64,000 nucleotides of DNA from Hirsutella rhossiliensis (lineage: Eukaryota; Ascomycota; Sordariomycetes; Hypocreales; Ophiocordycipitaceae). The DNA is taken from assembly GCF_020360975.1 (NCBI RefSeq), contig NW_025408669.1:1984001-2048000 (forward strand), written 5' to 3'. Both the position numbers and the translations under genes were made by a program. A model generated the notes under the pieces. It ran no database searches, was not told where the DNA came from, and worked only from the letters and a program-made list of their open reading frames with translations. This document shows, in pieces, positions 50,440 through 63,100 of the stretch (position 1 is the first letter of the stretch; every line of letters starts with the position of its first letter).

Positions 50440-52017
50440 CAGGAAGGTCGCTCCGATGCAAGCGAGGTTACAGACGGATCCGACTCGGATGACGAAGCCG
50501 AAACCGCTGCCGAGAAGAGACTGCGATTGGCCGAGCGGTACCTTGAGAATATCAAGGAGCACGTGGACGAGGCCGGCTTTGATGCTGCCGACATTGATCG
50601 AGATCTGATCGCAGAGAGGCTGCAAGAGGATGTGGCCGAGACAAAAGGCCGAGTCTATCGCCAGTTGGTCTCCAAGCTGGCCTTCAGCAGTGCCTCCCAA
50701 ACCTTTTACCGAACCAACACCAACGCCGTCACGTCCATTGCCGCCTGCGCACCCTACTTCTACACCGTCACGAAAGATCTATATTTGCACAAATGGAGGA
50801 CGCAAGACCTTCCTCAACATCAGTACCCCCAGACCACAAAACGAAAATCCAAAAAAGCGCCGGCCCCGCCGAGGAAACGGCCTGAGCTGGTGTCGTGGGT
50901 CAGAGGGAGCCAGGGCAAAAGCAAAGACAAGAAGTATCAGAGGCACGTCGGCCAGATACTGGCTGTTGCGGCGTCTCCAGATGGGAAATATGTGGTGACA
51001 GGGGGCGAGGATCGCAAGCTCATTGTCTACGATGCTGCATCATTGAAACCGATCAAGGTCTTGACGCACCACCGGGACGCCATCACTGGGCTGGCGTTTC
51101 GCCGGGGAACAAACCAGCTTTACTCTGCGTCGAAAGATCGCACAGTCAAAGTATGGAGTCTGGATGAACTGGCGTATGTCGAGACGCTCTTTGGCCACCA
51201 AGATGTGGTGGTGGACGTGGACGCGCTTGCCCAAGAGCGGTGCGTCAGCGTCGGGGCTCGAGATCGTACAGCTCGACTCTGGAAAGTCATGGAGGAGACT
51301 CAGTTGGTCTTTCGAGGCGGCGCAGTGGACAAGAAACCGCGACCAGGTATCGATCCGCGCTCCCTCCTGCATGAGGGCAGCATGGACCGCATTGCCATGA
51401 TCGACGATGACCTCTTCGTCACCGGCAGCGACAACGGTGCCATCGCCCTGTGGAGCGTCCAGAAGAAGAAACCCGTCTACATTGAGGCGCTCGCCCATGG
51501 TATAGACCCGCCGCTGGCTCCTTGTCAGGCCTCGGCCGAGGAGCACCCTGACAGCAAGGAGGTGCCGGCGCCGACGCCCCGCTGGATCACAGCCCTCAAA
51601 ACAATTCCCTACTCGGACGTCATCCTTAGCGGCAGCTGGGATGGCCACATCCGCGTATGGAAGCTTTCCGATGATAAGAAGAAGATTGAACATGTCGGCG
51701 TCTTGGGGGATCACCAGCAGGACAACGAGGAGGCAGATGGTCAAACAAATGGAGACGTTGGCGAGGCCCATGCGGCTCAGTCGCGACGGGCCATTCCAGG
51801 CATCATCAATGACATTGCCGTGTTTGAGCGAGGCGAGCGTGGCAAGGACGGGCTGTGTGTCGTGGCGGCCGTGGCCAAGGAGCATCGCCTGGGCCGGTGG
51901 AAGGTCTGCAAGAATGTTCGCAACGGAGGTGTCATTTTTGAGGTGCCCAGGGTCCAGCTGGTGAATGGAGCGCATGGGGGCTCTGACGCAGACGAGGAAG
52001 AGGACAAGGAGTTATAG
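50233..52017 (+). CDS. RRP9: U3 snoRNP WD40 protein Rrp9 (U3-55K)
   Basis: A single exon of 594 residues from ATG 50233. The N-terminal 80 residues are basic (NKRKRPLAPDAPKKK, a likely nuclear signal) and then acidic with an Asp run ([15 protein letters not shown]). A conserved helical stretch follows (AEKRLRLAERYLENIKEH, RDLIAERLQEDVAETKGRVYRQLVSKL), as in Rrp9. WD repeats run from about residue 165 to 580, for example GQILAVAASPDGKYVVTGG, DAITGLAFRRGTNQLYSASKD, RTVKVWSL and WDGHIRVWKL. Family knowledge: binds the U3 snoRNA B/C motif in the nucleolus for 18S rRNA processing. An insertion rich in Lys/Pro (KRKSKKAPAPPRKRPELV) sits between the first and second repeats, as in other fungal Rrp9. 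Confidence 0.95.
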
Positions 52018-53035
52018 CGCGGCGCAATACCAACAAAACTGGGTGGCTTTGCCAGTTGAAGGGCTTTCAAGGATGTTGGACAGGGCACCTACGTGATTGA
52101 CGCCTCCCCATGGCGGTAGTACACCACTCTTTCTTATTCCTCCCTTGTGGTTCGCGACAGTCTTGAGTGTTTGGACTTGGCGGCCTGCTTCCAAGAAAAG
52201 GGATTTCGTATAGCTCTACCCTGGCTCAAACGTGACCCGAACTCTTGATGCCAATGAAAGACCCGAACCTCGGCACCACAAGATCCTGTGGCACAGTTCC
52301 CGCGGACATGGCAGGTATAGTTAGTTATTGGCTGGAGGTGTGAGTGTATTCATCGATCTGGAGTGTATCCCACACCACGGAGCGATGTGCAATGCAGATG
52401 CGTGTTGCTAAGCGCATTAACCTTGCTTGCCGAACCCAGAAACAGCTCCGTGTCAGTGGCACGTATATACTCCTTACCGTCGTGAGGGCTCCCCTCCCTC
52501 TTAGTCAGCCGCGCCCACACCTTCTCTCCGTGCCCTCCTAAAAAGGCTAGTTTGCTTATTCCTCTGCAGCCTCTCTCTTCACACACAAGCAACTAGAAAG
52601 ATGTACCGTCAACTTTCCGGCATCTCCATTGGTCTGATTCCCTGCTCCCTGCCGCACTCAGAAGGAAGCTCTCGCGGCAGTCCGACTTGGGCGATCCGCG
52701 CTGGGTTGTGTGTCTCATCAGTGGCACATGTCCAGGCCTTGTTGCGCCCCGCAGCCACATCCCAGTGGGGCCTAGGCCCGCCTGACCCTCTGAAATACTC
52801 CCGTCCCTTTCAGTGCCCCCCATTTCTCCCACATCGCAGTGAGCACCGCCACCGTCCTCAGTGCCGTGCCAGAATCAACCGCCATTGTCCGGAGCATTGC
52901 TCTGGCACCACGACAAGACCCCTGGCCACGCGTCGGAGTCGACGCCTTCCCCTCCTTCGAGAGCATACGAACCGCGGCAATCGTTGCGGAACCTGCCCAG
53001 GCCCGTCCTCAAGTCGCGACGGACAGCAACGTTGA
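52018..53035. other. Region between RRP9 and ULP2, 5' end of ULP2 not resolved
   Basis: About 1 kb with the RRP9 3' UTR on the left and, from about 52480, pyrimidine-rich leader-like sequence. The first coding exon of the SUMO protease probably lies here or just to the right, but no ATG followed by a convincing frame can be fixed. A GTGAGC at 52839 could be a donor. Confidence 0.45.
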
Positions 53036-56000
53036 ATCGACCCCCGAGCACCCCACATCACGACGACGCAAACCTGGACTGCCACGCCAGCAAATCACAG
53101 GCTCACAGGTCGGACCGGAAAGAAGGAGCGGCGTCAAGGATACCTCGATGGGAGTACGGCTAGTCCGACCTCTCCATCCGTCAGCCCGGCACTGACATCA
53201 AAAAGTCCGTTGCAACGATACCACTCGCTCAAACACCACTCGTTCCCAGACTATGGGTCAGTCCGTTCGACCACTAGATGCAACGGTCCGAGTTGGTCTT
53301 CTTGACTGATCCGTCCGTCCACAGGACTTCCGCCCGAAGGATGGTCGGGGGCCCTCAATTGTTGGTATGATGTGTTTCTGCTCGACATATTTGCTGTCGA
53401 TAGGTACTGACATGTTCCAAGAAGACGATCAACGGCAGGTCGGCCGGCCCTGTCAACACTTTGAACGAAAGTCATACTGCAAAGCGGCTGAGATCTGGTG
53501 GGCCTGGTCCCACCCAAACCGCCATCGCAAGCCCCTACTTTCCTGCGCCAAAGCAAGCCGCCCTCGACCTCACCGGTTCAAGTCCGCTCGATGATCCCTT
53601 TGACCTGAGAAGCACCTCGAGCTCTGTGAAGACGATTTCTGGCCCTTCGCAGAACGTCGAGGAGTTTCGCAACGCACAGCTCAAGCCGACATGCGGTTCC
53701 ACTCGCAAGCGGAAAAGTCGTATGTCGAGCTCGCAAACACTCGCCGACACGCCCAGAAAGCGAGACGCTCACCTTGCGATATCTTCGCCCCCGCGAGACG
53801 CCCGACGGACTGCAGTCGAGAGCCCCGACGCTCTTGCTAACAATCAGCACCCGTCAGCGGCCCATGTGGTCTCCGACATCCAATCTACTTCTCCTGCGAA
53901 ACGGCGATCGCAACGCTCAGACCTGACGACGCCTCCAATCAAGACCCATAAGCCGCAGGCTCCAGCGGAAACCATCTGCGACTCTGAGGATGAGCTCAGC
54001 TTCGAGCCTAACAATAATCGGAAGAGACCTAACAATTTTTCCGGCATTCGACAACCGCAGCGGCGGGCCAATCTCAGGGGCGACATCCAGCCCGCCTTCT
54101 CTGGCATCCCTCGTCAGCATCAGGCAAGACTTCCACCACACCAGCAAGCAATGGTCATCAAGAGCGCAGCTTGTGGCAAGGAATCTTATGAAAGCGACGA
54201 CCAGCAGCGCAAGCAGATAATCCTCCACCCCTCCGGCCACTTTGAATTGGTTCCCATGACAGCCAATGGCGAACGGTCAGCGTTGGAGTGGCTGCACATC
54301 AATGTCCAAACTTGTCACATCCTGCAACACGCCGGAGGAAAGAGTGCCTACGTCGTTATACATCGTTCGATGGTAGGATCGATCAAACCAAAGCTCTATT
54401 TGGAATTCACGACCAGCCAAGGCGCCTCGTATCTGGCATCAGTCTTGTCCAGCATAACTTACGAAACTAAAACTCCGTAAGTCGAGGGCCCTGGGCGAAT
54501 TGCTCCTGACGCCGGACTAGACTGACAGCGTCTAGATATGAACTCGAGGTCATGGTGCGAAGAGCCATGTCAAATGCAAGTCTGTATGCAAAGCCACCGA
54601 GCAGGCTCCCCGTGTATACCAAATCACCACAAGAAGCCGAAAGCAACGAGATACCCTGGTCGATGGCTCGTTCTAGTCGAGCGGCGAATGAGGACAATGG
54701 CTCAAGACGCGAGAAGATAACTGACAAAATGTGCGGACCATCCGACAACCAGCCTGTCGTCGCCACTGAGGAGGAAGACGTCCCTTCAACGAGCAATCAC
54801 ATTCAAACGCGGCGGACGAGAAGGTCGTCTCCCGCTCCTGTCGCCCGCCAGCAGAGCCCGGACCGCTGGACCAGCAAGAATCCTGACTGGAGGAAGAATT
54901 GGCACAGATCGCTTGTATTTCCTGCCACGGGGAAGAACAGGGCGACCGTGGATGACGATGATATTCTCCGACTCGACGAGGGGGAGTTTTTGAACGACAA
55001 TCTCATCAGCTTCTACCTCCGTTACTTGCAGGACAGGCTCGAAAAGGAGCAACCGGAATTGCTCAAGAAAGTCTACATCTTCAGCACATTCTTCTTTGAG
55101 AAGCTCAGGTCGACCAGGGGAAAGATCAACTACGAAGGCGTCAAGGCATGGACGACCAAGTTCGACCTGTTCTCCCACGACTATGTCATCGTGCCTGTCA
55201 ACGAGCACGCGCACTGGTATTTGGCCATTATTTGCAACGTCCCAAACGCCCTCGGCGGTGTCCCGGCCCAAGCCGACGTGGAGGTGATAGACGTATCGCA
55301 AGACTCCCCGGGACTTGACGTGCCTGGTCCTTCCCCGAAGAATTCAGCAAGACCGACCCAGCCGACCTCGACTAACCCCGGCTGCAGAACACCGAGTAGT
55401 GGCGGCTCACAGAAGTTGGATCCCCGGCAACCCAAGATCGTCACACTCGACTCCCTCGGCTCCCAACACCCTCCTACTTGCAAAGCCCTGAAGGACTATC
55501 TTGCTGAAGAGGCCAAGGATAAGAAGGGGGTTGACCTGGCCGTGATTCCTAATGGGATGAAGGCCAGAGAAATCCCACAGCAAGACAATTTCTGCGATTG
55601 CGGAGTCTTCGTTTTAGGGTACGTGGAGGAGTTCTTGAAAGACCCCGACGGTGTTGCCCGCAAACTACTCCAGAAAGAGAGTCTCGGATGGGACATGCAG
55701 GCCCCGTCGCTGCTTCGAGACAGTATCCGCGCACTGCTTTTCGACCTTCAACAAGCGCAGCAATTGCGACTCGACAAGGAGAAGGAAGAAAAGCGCAGGT
55801 CGGCGGCAAAGAAGAAGGCTGCGAAGCAGGAGAAGCCTCGAAGCCCCCAGTCGCCTGTCACTGCTCCCCAAGCCTCGCCGAAAGTCAGTAGTCCTGCACG
55901 TGACGCGAAAGCTCCTACCGCAGGCAAAGGTGCTTGCGCCGAGGAGATTAAGAGCGATTCGGGTGCGGAGGCTTTCTTTTCGGCACAGTCGTCGCCCGAC

Positions 56001-56204
56001 GAGAAGCCATCCAAGGAAGGGGCCACTCTGGAGAAAAACAAGCCGCCCGATGACAGGATGTCTGAACCGAAATTCGTCACCACGCTCCCAACCACGCCGG
56101 ACCCGACATGTTCGGGCGCTGGGTCTTGTCTGGGAGGTGTAGCGGAAGAGGAGCCGAGGCGACCCAGCTACTACTACGACGGTATTGATCCGTTCGGGGG
56201 CTGA
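53036..56204 (+). CDS. ULP2: Ulp2-type SUMO (Smt3) protease, 5' end incomplete in this model
   Basis: Exons supported: about 53036-53256, 53325-53364, 53422-54476 and 54536-56204, all phase-consistent; the three introns use GTCAGT, GTATGA and GTAAGT donors with CTTGACTGA, TACTGAC and CTGAC branch sites. The 5' end is open: frame 2 is clear back to a TGA at 53033, with Ser/Pro-rich sequence reading SPSVSPALTSKSPLQRYHS, but no start codon is fixed. The C48 peptidase domain has His of HAHWYL (55212), Asp of VTLDSLG (55449), Gln (55581) and Cys of CDCGVF (55599). A non-conserved loop sits between His and Asp. The C-terminal 170 residues are Lys/Glu-rich, then disordered. Family knowledge: Ulp2 trims poly-SUMO chains in the nucleus. 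About 995 residues or more, as expected for Ulp2 rather than Ulp1. Confidence 0.88.
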
Positions 56205-57059
56205 CCTGACGGCCAGACGGGCCGTCGGTTGAAGTTGTGATGATAGGTAACTAGCTAGTCGTGAGAGCAAATTATACCCAATACTTGTAGCCATACTCTT
56301 CCCTGACCGCCCGCAACACATCAGCAAAGTATGGGTGGCCATGGCACGTATGGGAGTCGCCCAAATGTACGATCTACGTCGAATGTTGGAATGCGGTCCA
56401 TCCGACCGTCCCCTCGGCCTGTCTGACCAACTCAACCAGGCCAACCTGTTCGTCCAACAGCAACAGAAGCATGGCCCAACTTAGGAATATGATGCGACCG
56501 ATCATATTGATTTGGCCTTACAGAAAGCGGCTCGACCATGGATGGGACAATAGGACCAGAGGCAAGGAATAACAACGAAGTCTATATGAGCATACTTTCT
56601 TTGGCTGGGGGCTCGCCGTGGTATTTGCCCGGAATGGCGTACGTCGGGGTTGAAGTTACTGCCACTCTGGCAAACCTTCTTCGCCTTGTCATGCAAAACT
56701 TCAAGCATTCAAGACCGCACAACGAGCCCTTTGGCCTGAGAAGCTCGGCGGCGCGGCTCTTGTAGCCGTAGCCTCTCTGAACCTACTTTAAGATTCAGCC
56801 CCTGGATCGGGTCACGAGGCGAGAAGTGGCGGCGACAAGCATCTCATTAAGCTCACACAGCCACTGTTCCAAGACCATGGTGGCTTTTAGGCTCGCGATG
56901 TCGAGTTGAGCCAGTTGAGCAGTCGCCCATGACGGATCAGTAGCTGATGTCTGGCTCCGACTTCTTATAAATCCACCCCTTTTCCCATGCTCAAACCACG
57001 TCTTCGACTCAGCATAGCTTTGTTCGGTCAATCTCGCATTTGCCATCCCTTCTCACAAT
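56205..57059. promoter_or_regulatory. Intergenic region and promoter of the F-box-like gene, TATA box at 56966
   Basis: 855 bases. On the right, TATAAA at 56966-56971 lies 94 bases before the next start codon, with C/T-rich sequence in between, a good core promoter. The left part is the ULP2 3' UTR. No separate gene recognised. Confidence 0.5.
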
Positions 57060-58181
57060 ATGGAAACGATGATGCGGAGCCTTGCCATTAGAGCAAAGCG
57101 CCGAGTTCCTCGGGCCGGGCCGCTGCAAAAGAATTGCGCCCTGCTCCAGATGCCGGTTGAAATTATCCTCCTCATCTCGGACGAGCTGCCCAAACACGGC
57201 CAAGTTGTGCTCTCGCAGACCTGTCTTGATCTCCGAGCGATCCTCGACCACCACCTACACCTCAGTGGAGCACGCCTCAGCCCCGAGCAGCAACTAGAGT
57301 ACCTGGCCTGCCTCGCCCGGGATGAGCCCAATTGGTGGGTGTGCGAGAGGTGCATCAGTCTCCATTATGTCACCTGCCTGGACATGGTCAGGGTATGCCT
57401 CCCTTGCCCGGGGGAGAGATATCTTGCCAGTTATGCTTCAAACCAGCTTACCCTCAACCACCACCACGTCCAACTGGCGCTGAAATACAGCCGCATGGGC
57501 GGCGGCGATGTGAAACTCAGAGTGTATCTTGCGAGACTGTTGGCTCCAGAATTTAGACACACGAGATCTTCATCTCGGCAGCCGTCACATAGCCTCGACG
57601 GCAAATTCTGGACCTACCCTAAGATTGCCGGAGGTAGATACCTCGTGCTATCTGTACGGCAGTACGACCAGATATGCCTGGACGTGCCCGTCTCGCGGAA
57701 GAGCCTGGCTCGGATTAGGGCGTGCGAGCACCTCCATAACAGCTTCGAGCTCGACTACGCATGGAACGAGGGCCCGTTGCCGGCCCTACACCCTTTCCAC
57801 GGGCTGATGAATGCGCTGGACGAGGCCTTTGCCTCGCAAGGCGAGACTGAGATTCGCGGCTCTTGCTCCTTCTGCACGACCGATTTTTCAGTAACGGCAT
57901 CGTCCGAGCGCGTTACCCTGCGTGTCTGGCAGGACCTCGGTGGCGAGGGCTCTCCCAACAACCCGGCCTGGAGGGTTCATTCTGTCCGTGGCGGGACCAG
58001 CCGGTTCGACGTGGTTCGGCACGAGCCTGGAAGCATTCGGGCGCTCTACGGGGAGGACGTTGGAACCGGGGGTGAAGAGACGACGAAAGGGAAGAAAGGG
58101 AGCGGAATTGATGGTCTGATCAGGAAGGCGTGCAGGGCCCGCTACCTTCAGCGACTGGGACTGAGTAAGAACAAGAAGTAA
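57060..58181 (+). CDS. F-box-like protein of unknown specificity
   Basis: A single exon of 373 residues. Residues about 28-60 (LLQMPVEIILLISDELPKHGQVVLSQTCLDLRAIL) match the shape of an F-box helix triplet: LP/MP-x-E-I-x-x-L-I-x-D-x-L and a later S-Q-T-C/L-R. It is followed by a CERCISLHYVTC...CLPCPG cluster that could bind zinc and, near 274, a CSFC pair. Family knowledge: many ascomycete proteins with this N terminus are annotated as F-box adaptors of SCF ubiquitin ligases, most with unknown substrates. The C terminus is Lys-rich (LRLGLSKNKK-like). There are no introns and no repeats. The immediate neighbour on the right is a LINE inserted about 320 bases after the stop. Confidence 0.8.
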   Translation: METMMRSLAIRAKRRVPRAGPLQKNCALLQMPVEIILLISDELPKHGQVVLSQTCLDLRAILDHHLHLSGARLSPEQQLEYLACLARDEPNWWVCERCISLHYVTCLDMVRVCLPCPGERYLASYASNQLTLNHHHVQLALKYSRMGGGDVKLRVYLARLLAPEFRHTRSSSRQPSHSLDGKFWTYPKIAGGRYLVLSVRQYDQICLDVPVSRKSLARIRACEHLHNSFELDYAWNEGPLPALHPFHGLMNALDEAFASQGETEIRGSCSFCTTDFSVTASSERVTLRVWQDLGGEGSPNNPAWRVHSVRGGTSRFDVVRHEPGSIRALYGEDVGTGGEETTKGKKGSGIDGLIRKACRARYLQRLGLSKNKK

Positions 58182-58500
58182 AGCGCTGGTGAGCCTTGAA
58201 GAAGAAGGAGGAGAAGGTTGCGAGACTCTTGATATTTGTCTGCCCTCAAGTGACGTGGTTGTTTCGTGGCCAGATAGCTCATGAACTGATGAAAGTAGGT
58301 ATTTCGTCCATAACTCCATGCAGCTTGCAAGGCGGCTGAAGACGCAAGGCTACCCTATACCGACGAGGTATCAAGGTACCGTATACGGATAACACCTTCC
58401 CCTGTTTTCTTACTTTCTTGGCATGCAATTGTTAAGAAAGTAGCGCAATTTCCCACCAACTCGCCTAACAACTGCACGTTAATCATTCCAGCCGCGCTTT
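58182..58500. other. 3' flank of the F-box-like gene up to the LINE
   Basis: About 320 bases with the 3' UTR of the preceding gene. The 5' boundary of the LINE is somewhere near 58480-58520; no target-site duplication can be tested because the 3' end lies outside the window. Confidence 0.4.
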
Positions 58501-58521
58501 GCGCTGGCTTCGGCAGCAGCC

Positions 58522-60180
58522 ATGGCATCTGCCACGAGCTCGCATGCCAGCCCCGATCCTTTGATCTGGGTGTCCATACCCGCCCAACCTCGCGCGATTA
58601 GCCCGTGCATCTCAGCTTCGACACAGTTCCCCATTGCGAGCCGTCCCATTGGTCTCACATCCGCGTTTCGGCGACCGGCGGCGACGCCGTCCTCGCCCTT
58701 ATCAGACTCTCCAATGCCGCCGCTACGGAAGGAGCGCAGCGTGAATCCACCCCGAACCGGCCTGGCTCGGCCGAGTCCGTTAACCTCCAGCCGGTCTCGA
58801 TCGTTGAAGCTGCCAACAAGCTCGCAGTTGAACAAACAAATGCCTACAACGCCAAAATGACAGTGTTCCGAGCCTTTTGTGAATCGTTCGAACAGACTGC
58901 GAAACAATACACGTCCGGCCTTGAACACAGCTTTGCGGAACAATTTTCCAACAGCTTCCTCGACTTTTGGAAGCAGGCGCTCTCCGACCTCAATTCCGCA
59001 CCCGCCCCGACCTACAGCAGCGTCGCCGCCGGTCGCCCTGCAAGCCAGCCCCTCGGGGGCCACACTCCCACGGCCGCCGCAGCCCCGCAACAGCAACGAC
59101 CACAACAACCAATCTCCCGTCTCCAGGGACGACCAATCCCCGCCCCACCAAAAGAAGACCTCCGTGTTTTCGTGCGGCTCGATGCCGAAGCGCCGGCGCG
59201 AGACCACAGCAGCTACGCAATTCGGACCCACATCGCCGCCAAAGTCGGCATCGACTTGCACCGGGTCCCGGCAGCTTTCAAGGTAAACCGGATGGGCCAT
59301 CCGAACAACGGACGCTACCATCAGGGACCTCATCGTCCAGCGACAGTCGGAATGGTCCGAGGACCTAGACGCGACCTCGGTGGAGATTAGTCACAAATGG
59401 TACACGTACGTCGTGCCCAACTGCCCCGAAGACTTACGGACTTGCAGGGCAATGAAGTCAACTACGAGGCGGCCGTCAAAGACGAAATCGCCTGCCAGAC
59501 CGGGCTCACACCCATCAGCATCCGTCCCAGCCGGCACGATTCAAGCGACCTTCCGAGTAAGACGCTTATTGTGTCCTTCCTCGAGCCTACCCAGAGACCT
59601 TGGAGACTTTTGGCTCCAGCCGACTTGCCCGACACATCGTCAGATCCAGCATGCCCAGCCAGTGCAACAAATGCTGGGATTTCCACGCTCGACACAGCTG
59701 TGACCGACAACCGTCCTGCAAGCGTTGCGGAAGGAACGGCCATGACGGTGAAACCTGCGTAGCCCTCGAGCAGTGCGCAAACTGCCTCGGACCCCATTCC
59801 GCAGATTTCTCGAAATGCCCTGCACGCCCCAAGCGATCACACGGCGTCATTCGCCGCCTGACGAAGGAGGAGAAAACCTCGTCCGACAGATGGGCACCCA
59901 ACTATTTGCTCAGCGGAAGCAACAGTTCGAGCGCATAGACCAACCCGAACAGCTAGAACGAGACTCCTCCGAGATTCTCAATTCCATAGCTCCGAGCACT
60001 GCTCAGCCCGACGACCAGGAAGCCGAGCACCCAGATGACAGGTCACGGGGCAGGAGCGAAACCTCAGTCCTAAGCTCGACCAGGACCATGTCTCCGCCAT
60101 TCATTATGGTAACCACGACACCTCAGCCTCAGAGCGAGGGCAACGAATCTAGACCAGCTTCCCTTCAAAGAAGCGACGCA
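58522..60180 (+). pseudogene. LINE ORF1 (gag-like) remnant with CCHC zinc knuckles
   Basis: The start is near ATG 58522 (MASATSSHASPDPLIWVS), then frame 3 carries DAVLALIRLSNAA and FCESFEQTAKQYTSGLE, then EDLRVFVRLDAEAPARDHSSYAIRTHI. After a frame change, WAIRTTDATIRDLIVQRQ and then CQTGLTPISIRPSRHDSSDLP follow. Knuckles in a further frame are at about 59650-59820: CNKCWDFHARHSC, CKRCGRNGHDGETC and CANCLGPHSADFSKC. At least five frame changes are needed to read it through. Family knowledge: ORF1 binds element RNA in the ribonucleoprotein particle. The border with ORF2 is not certain. Confidence 0.85.
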
Positions 60181-60189
60181 TCAGCCCCA

Positions 60190-63100
60190 TTGCACTATCT
60201 CCATGACGAGACATCCCGCGTGAACCAAAGCGACAAGAAGACCCTGCGAGTCTTCCAAGCTAACGTAGGCAAGATCTCGCCAGCACATGACTGCGCCCTT
60301 GCCCTCGCCGACTCTGAACGATACGACATAGTGCTCCTCCAGGAGCCGTGGACGGAAGCCAAGGACGGCCGATGTCTTACCAAAACCCACCCAGCCTACG
60401 ATACCTTCTCCCCAGTCGACAGCTGGGACGACAACAGCACCCGACCTCGAGTAATGACCTATGTCCGGCGGAGTCCCTGCCTGATGACAGATCAGAGGAG
60501 GCCTGTGGCGACCCGCGACATTCTCTGGCTCACCATCAACAACATAACAGTAGTAAACTTCTATCGACAACCGCACTACGATGAAGCACTGGAGATGCTC
60601 CTCCAGTGGACCACACCAGGAAGGTGCCTAGTAGCAGGCGACTTCAACGCCAAACACAGTAGCTGGCAAACCGGCCGGCTCGATGGCCGAGGTGACGACA
60701 TCGCCTTTTGGGCCTCTGAGAACGGCCTTAGCTTGCTCAACCCTGCCGATGTGCCAACGAACCCACATGGCAACACAATAGACCTCGCCTTCTCCAACAT
60801 ACCACTATCCGAAGCTGTCGTGGAGGAACACCTGGCCACCAGCTCTGACCACTTCACGCTCAGCGTGACACTCGCTGACCTGGCTCCGGCCTCGGTGCCG
60901 CTAGGAAAGGTCCGCCTCACCTCTGACGACGAGCTCGCTCGTTTCGCCGAAATGGTCGATTCCGGAGCAACAGCTATCCCGGCCGCGGCCTCGTCTCCCC
61001 AAGAGCTTGATTCCCTGGCGTTGGCGCTCGTGGAACTTCTCCAACTGGCAGCCAAGGCCGCCGGTCGCCCCGTCCGCAAAGGGGGCACGCAGCGCGCCCT
61101 GGTGGACAGAAGAATGCGCCCTCGCCGCGGCGGAATACCGCGCGATTAGGAGAGTCTACCCTCTCGGCTTCAATCGGGAAGTCCAGCTTGCAAAGAGAGA
61201 CTTCCAGAAAGTCGTGCGGCGAGCCAAAAGACATTACTGGCGCAATCTGATCGACAGCTTCACTGACAGCGCCTCCATATTCAAAGCGGTCCGATGGCTG
61301 AGATCACCGGGCGCTTTCCAGCCTCCGCCCCCTGCAAGTAGGCGATGTAGTTTACGAGACGCAGCTTGACAAAGCCAATGCCCTACGGCGGGCGACGCTC
61401 GAGCGGCGCACGGCGGACGACGACATCCCAGATCCGTGGATCCCAGTCGACACAACGAAAACCGTTCCCTTCACGCAACAGGCGTCACTTGAGGAAGTGC
61501 GCGACGCAACCCTACGGACAGGAAACACGTCTCCCGGCCCCGACAGCATCACGGTACAAATGCTCAAGGCGGTATGGCATATTATCGGAAGCCACGTCCA
61601 GCGGCTGTACGAAGGCTGCCTCACCATCGGCCATCACCCGAAGCCGTTCAGAGAGGCCGAAGTAGTCATGATAACAAAACCAGGCCGAAGGAACCTCTCG
61701 ACCCCTCGTGCCTGGCGACCCATCTCCTACTGTCCTGCCTAGGCAAAGGTCTCGAGCGGCTCATCGCACGCCGCCTGGCATGGGCCTCCGTCCACTACGG
61801 AGTCCTCCATTCACAACAAGCTGGCGCTCTCCCGAAGAGATCTGCCGTTGACCTTGTTGCCGCTCTGCTGCATGACATTGAAGAGGCGTTTGCCCGCGGA
61901 CAAGTTGCCACGTTGGTGACTATGGACATCCAGGAGCCTTCGACACTGTCCTCCGCAACAGGCTGATCCTTCGCCTCCGTGAGCAGGGGTGGCCAGAACA
62001 TCTCGCTCGATGGGCTGGTTCTTTCATGCATGACCGCTCGGCGCGCGTCAGATACCAGGACACTACCACGCCCAGCTCGCCTCTCCAATGCGGCCTCCCC
62101 CAGGGATCACCAGTCTCGCCCATCCTTTTCTGTTGTACACGGAACCAATTTACCGCCTAGGGAAGCCGAAGGGCGCTTCGGCTACGCAGACGACACGGGT
62201 ATCCTATGCATAGGTAACTCCTGGAGAAGACAGCCGAGAGCGTCGCGCTATGTAAACGAACTTGTGGCCTGGGGCGCCGCCAACGGCATCGCCTTCGACC
62301 CGATGAAGACTGAGGTCATGCATTTCTGTCGAAGCAAACCTAAAGTTGCCCGCCTATATTTCACGGCGACTCAGAGAAGCGCCCTGACCGAGCACTGCGA
62401 TGGCTAGGCATCTGGCTCGACAGCACCCTGTCGTTCAAGACACACGTGGAAAAGTGGACAGCCAAGGCACAGGTCGTGGCCTATCACTTGAAAAGTCTGG
62501 CAAACACCAAACATGGTCCTCTTCCCGGTGCCGTTCGCAGAGCCGTAAGAGCATGTATCGAACCGGTGCTGCTCCACGGCACCGAGGCATGGTACCCCGG
62601 ATTAACCAGCCCGCGATGGACCCAGCCAGCAAAGAAGGACCATCCGGGATACAGCAACTCATCCGAAAGATGAACAAGTCGCTTCACACATCCATCCGAG
62701 CCATCCTGCCTGTTTGGAGGACGACGCCGATCAATGCCCTCCATCGAGAGCGGCATTCCACCGGTGATACAACTGCTCGAGGGGCGTCGCATGCGCTTCG
62801 CGGCCCGCCTCAAGTCTCTCGATGAAGCCCATCCGCTTGCGAAACGTACAGTCCGGCCCAAGCCCCCTGTCATCCACAGGTCGATCAAACTGAAGTACCA
62901 GGTGCCGCGAGAAGGCTTCCGGACCCGACTTCGACGCAGTGACCAGCTGCTGCCTTGCAGCAGGCGGCCAATTCTCCTCCTCGCCGCTTCGGCGACGATC
63001 AGGCGCTGCCTCTGCAAACCGCCCCGAAAGACCAGTCAGCAGCGGATTTCCGCATTTGGCTCCGGTCAGTGCCACCACACACTCTGGTCGTCTACTCAGA

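Noticed and set aside
52601..53035. Open frame beginning with ATG 52601, candidate first exon of ULP2
   Set aside because: The Cys/Pro/Arg-rich translation looks non-coding and no phase-compatible splice to the next exon could be fixed.
56538..56765. 75-codon open frame starting ATG 56538
   Set aside because: Short, no family resemblance, and it sits in the 3' UTR/promoter space between two genes.
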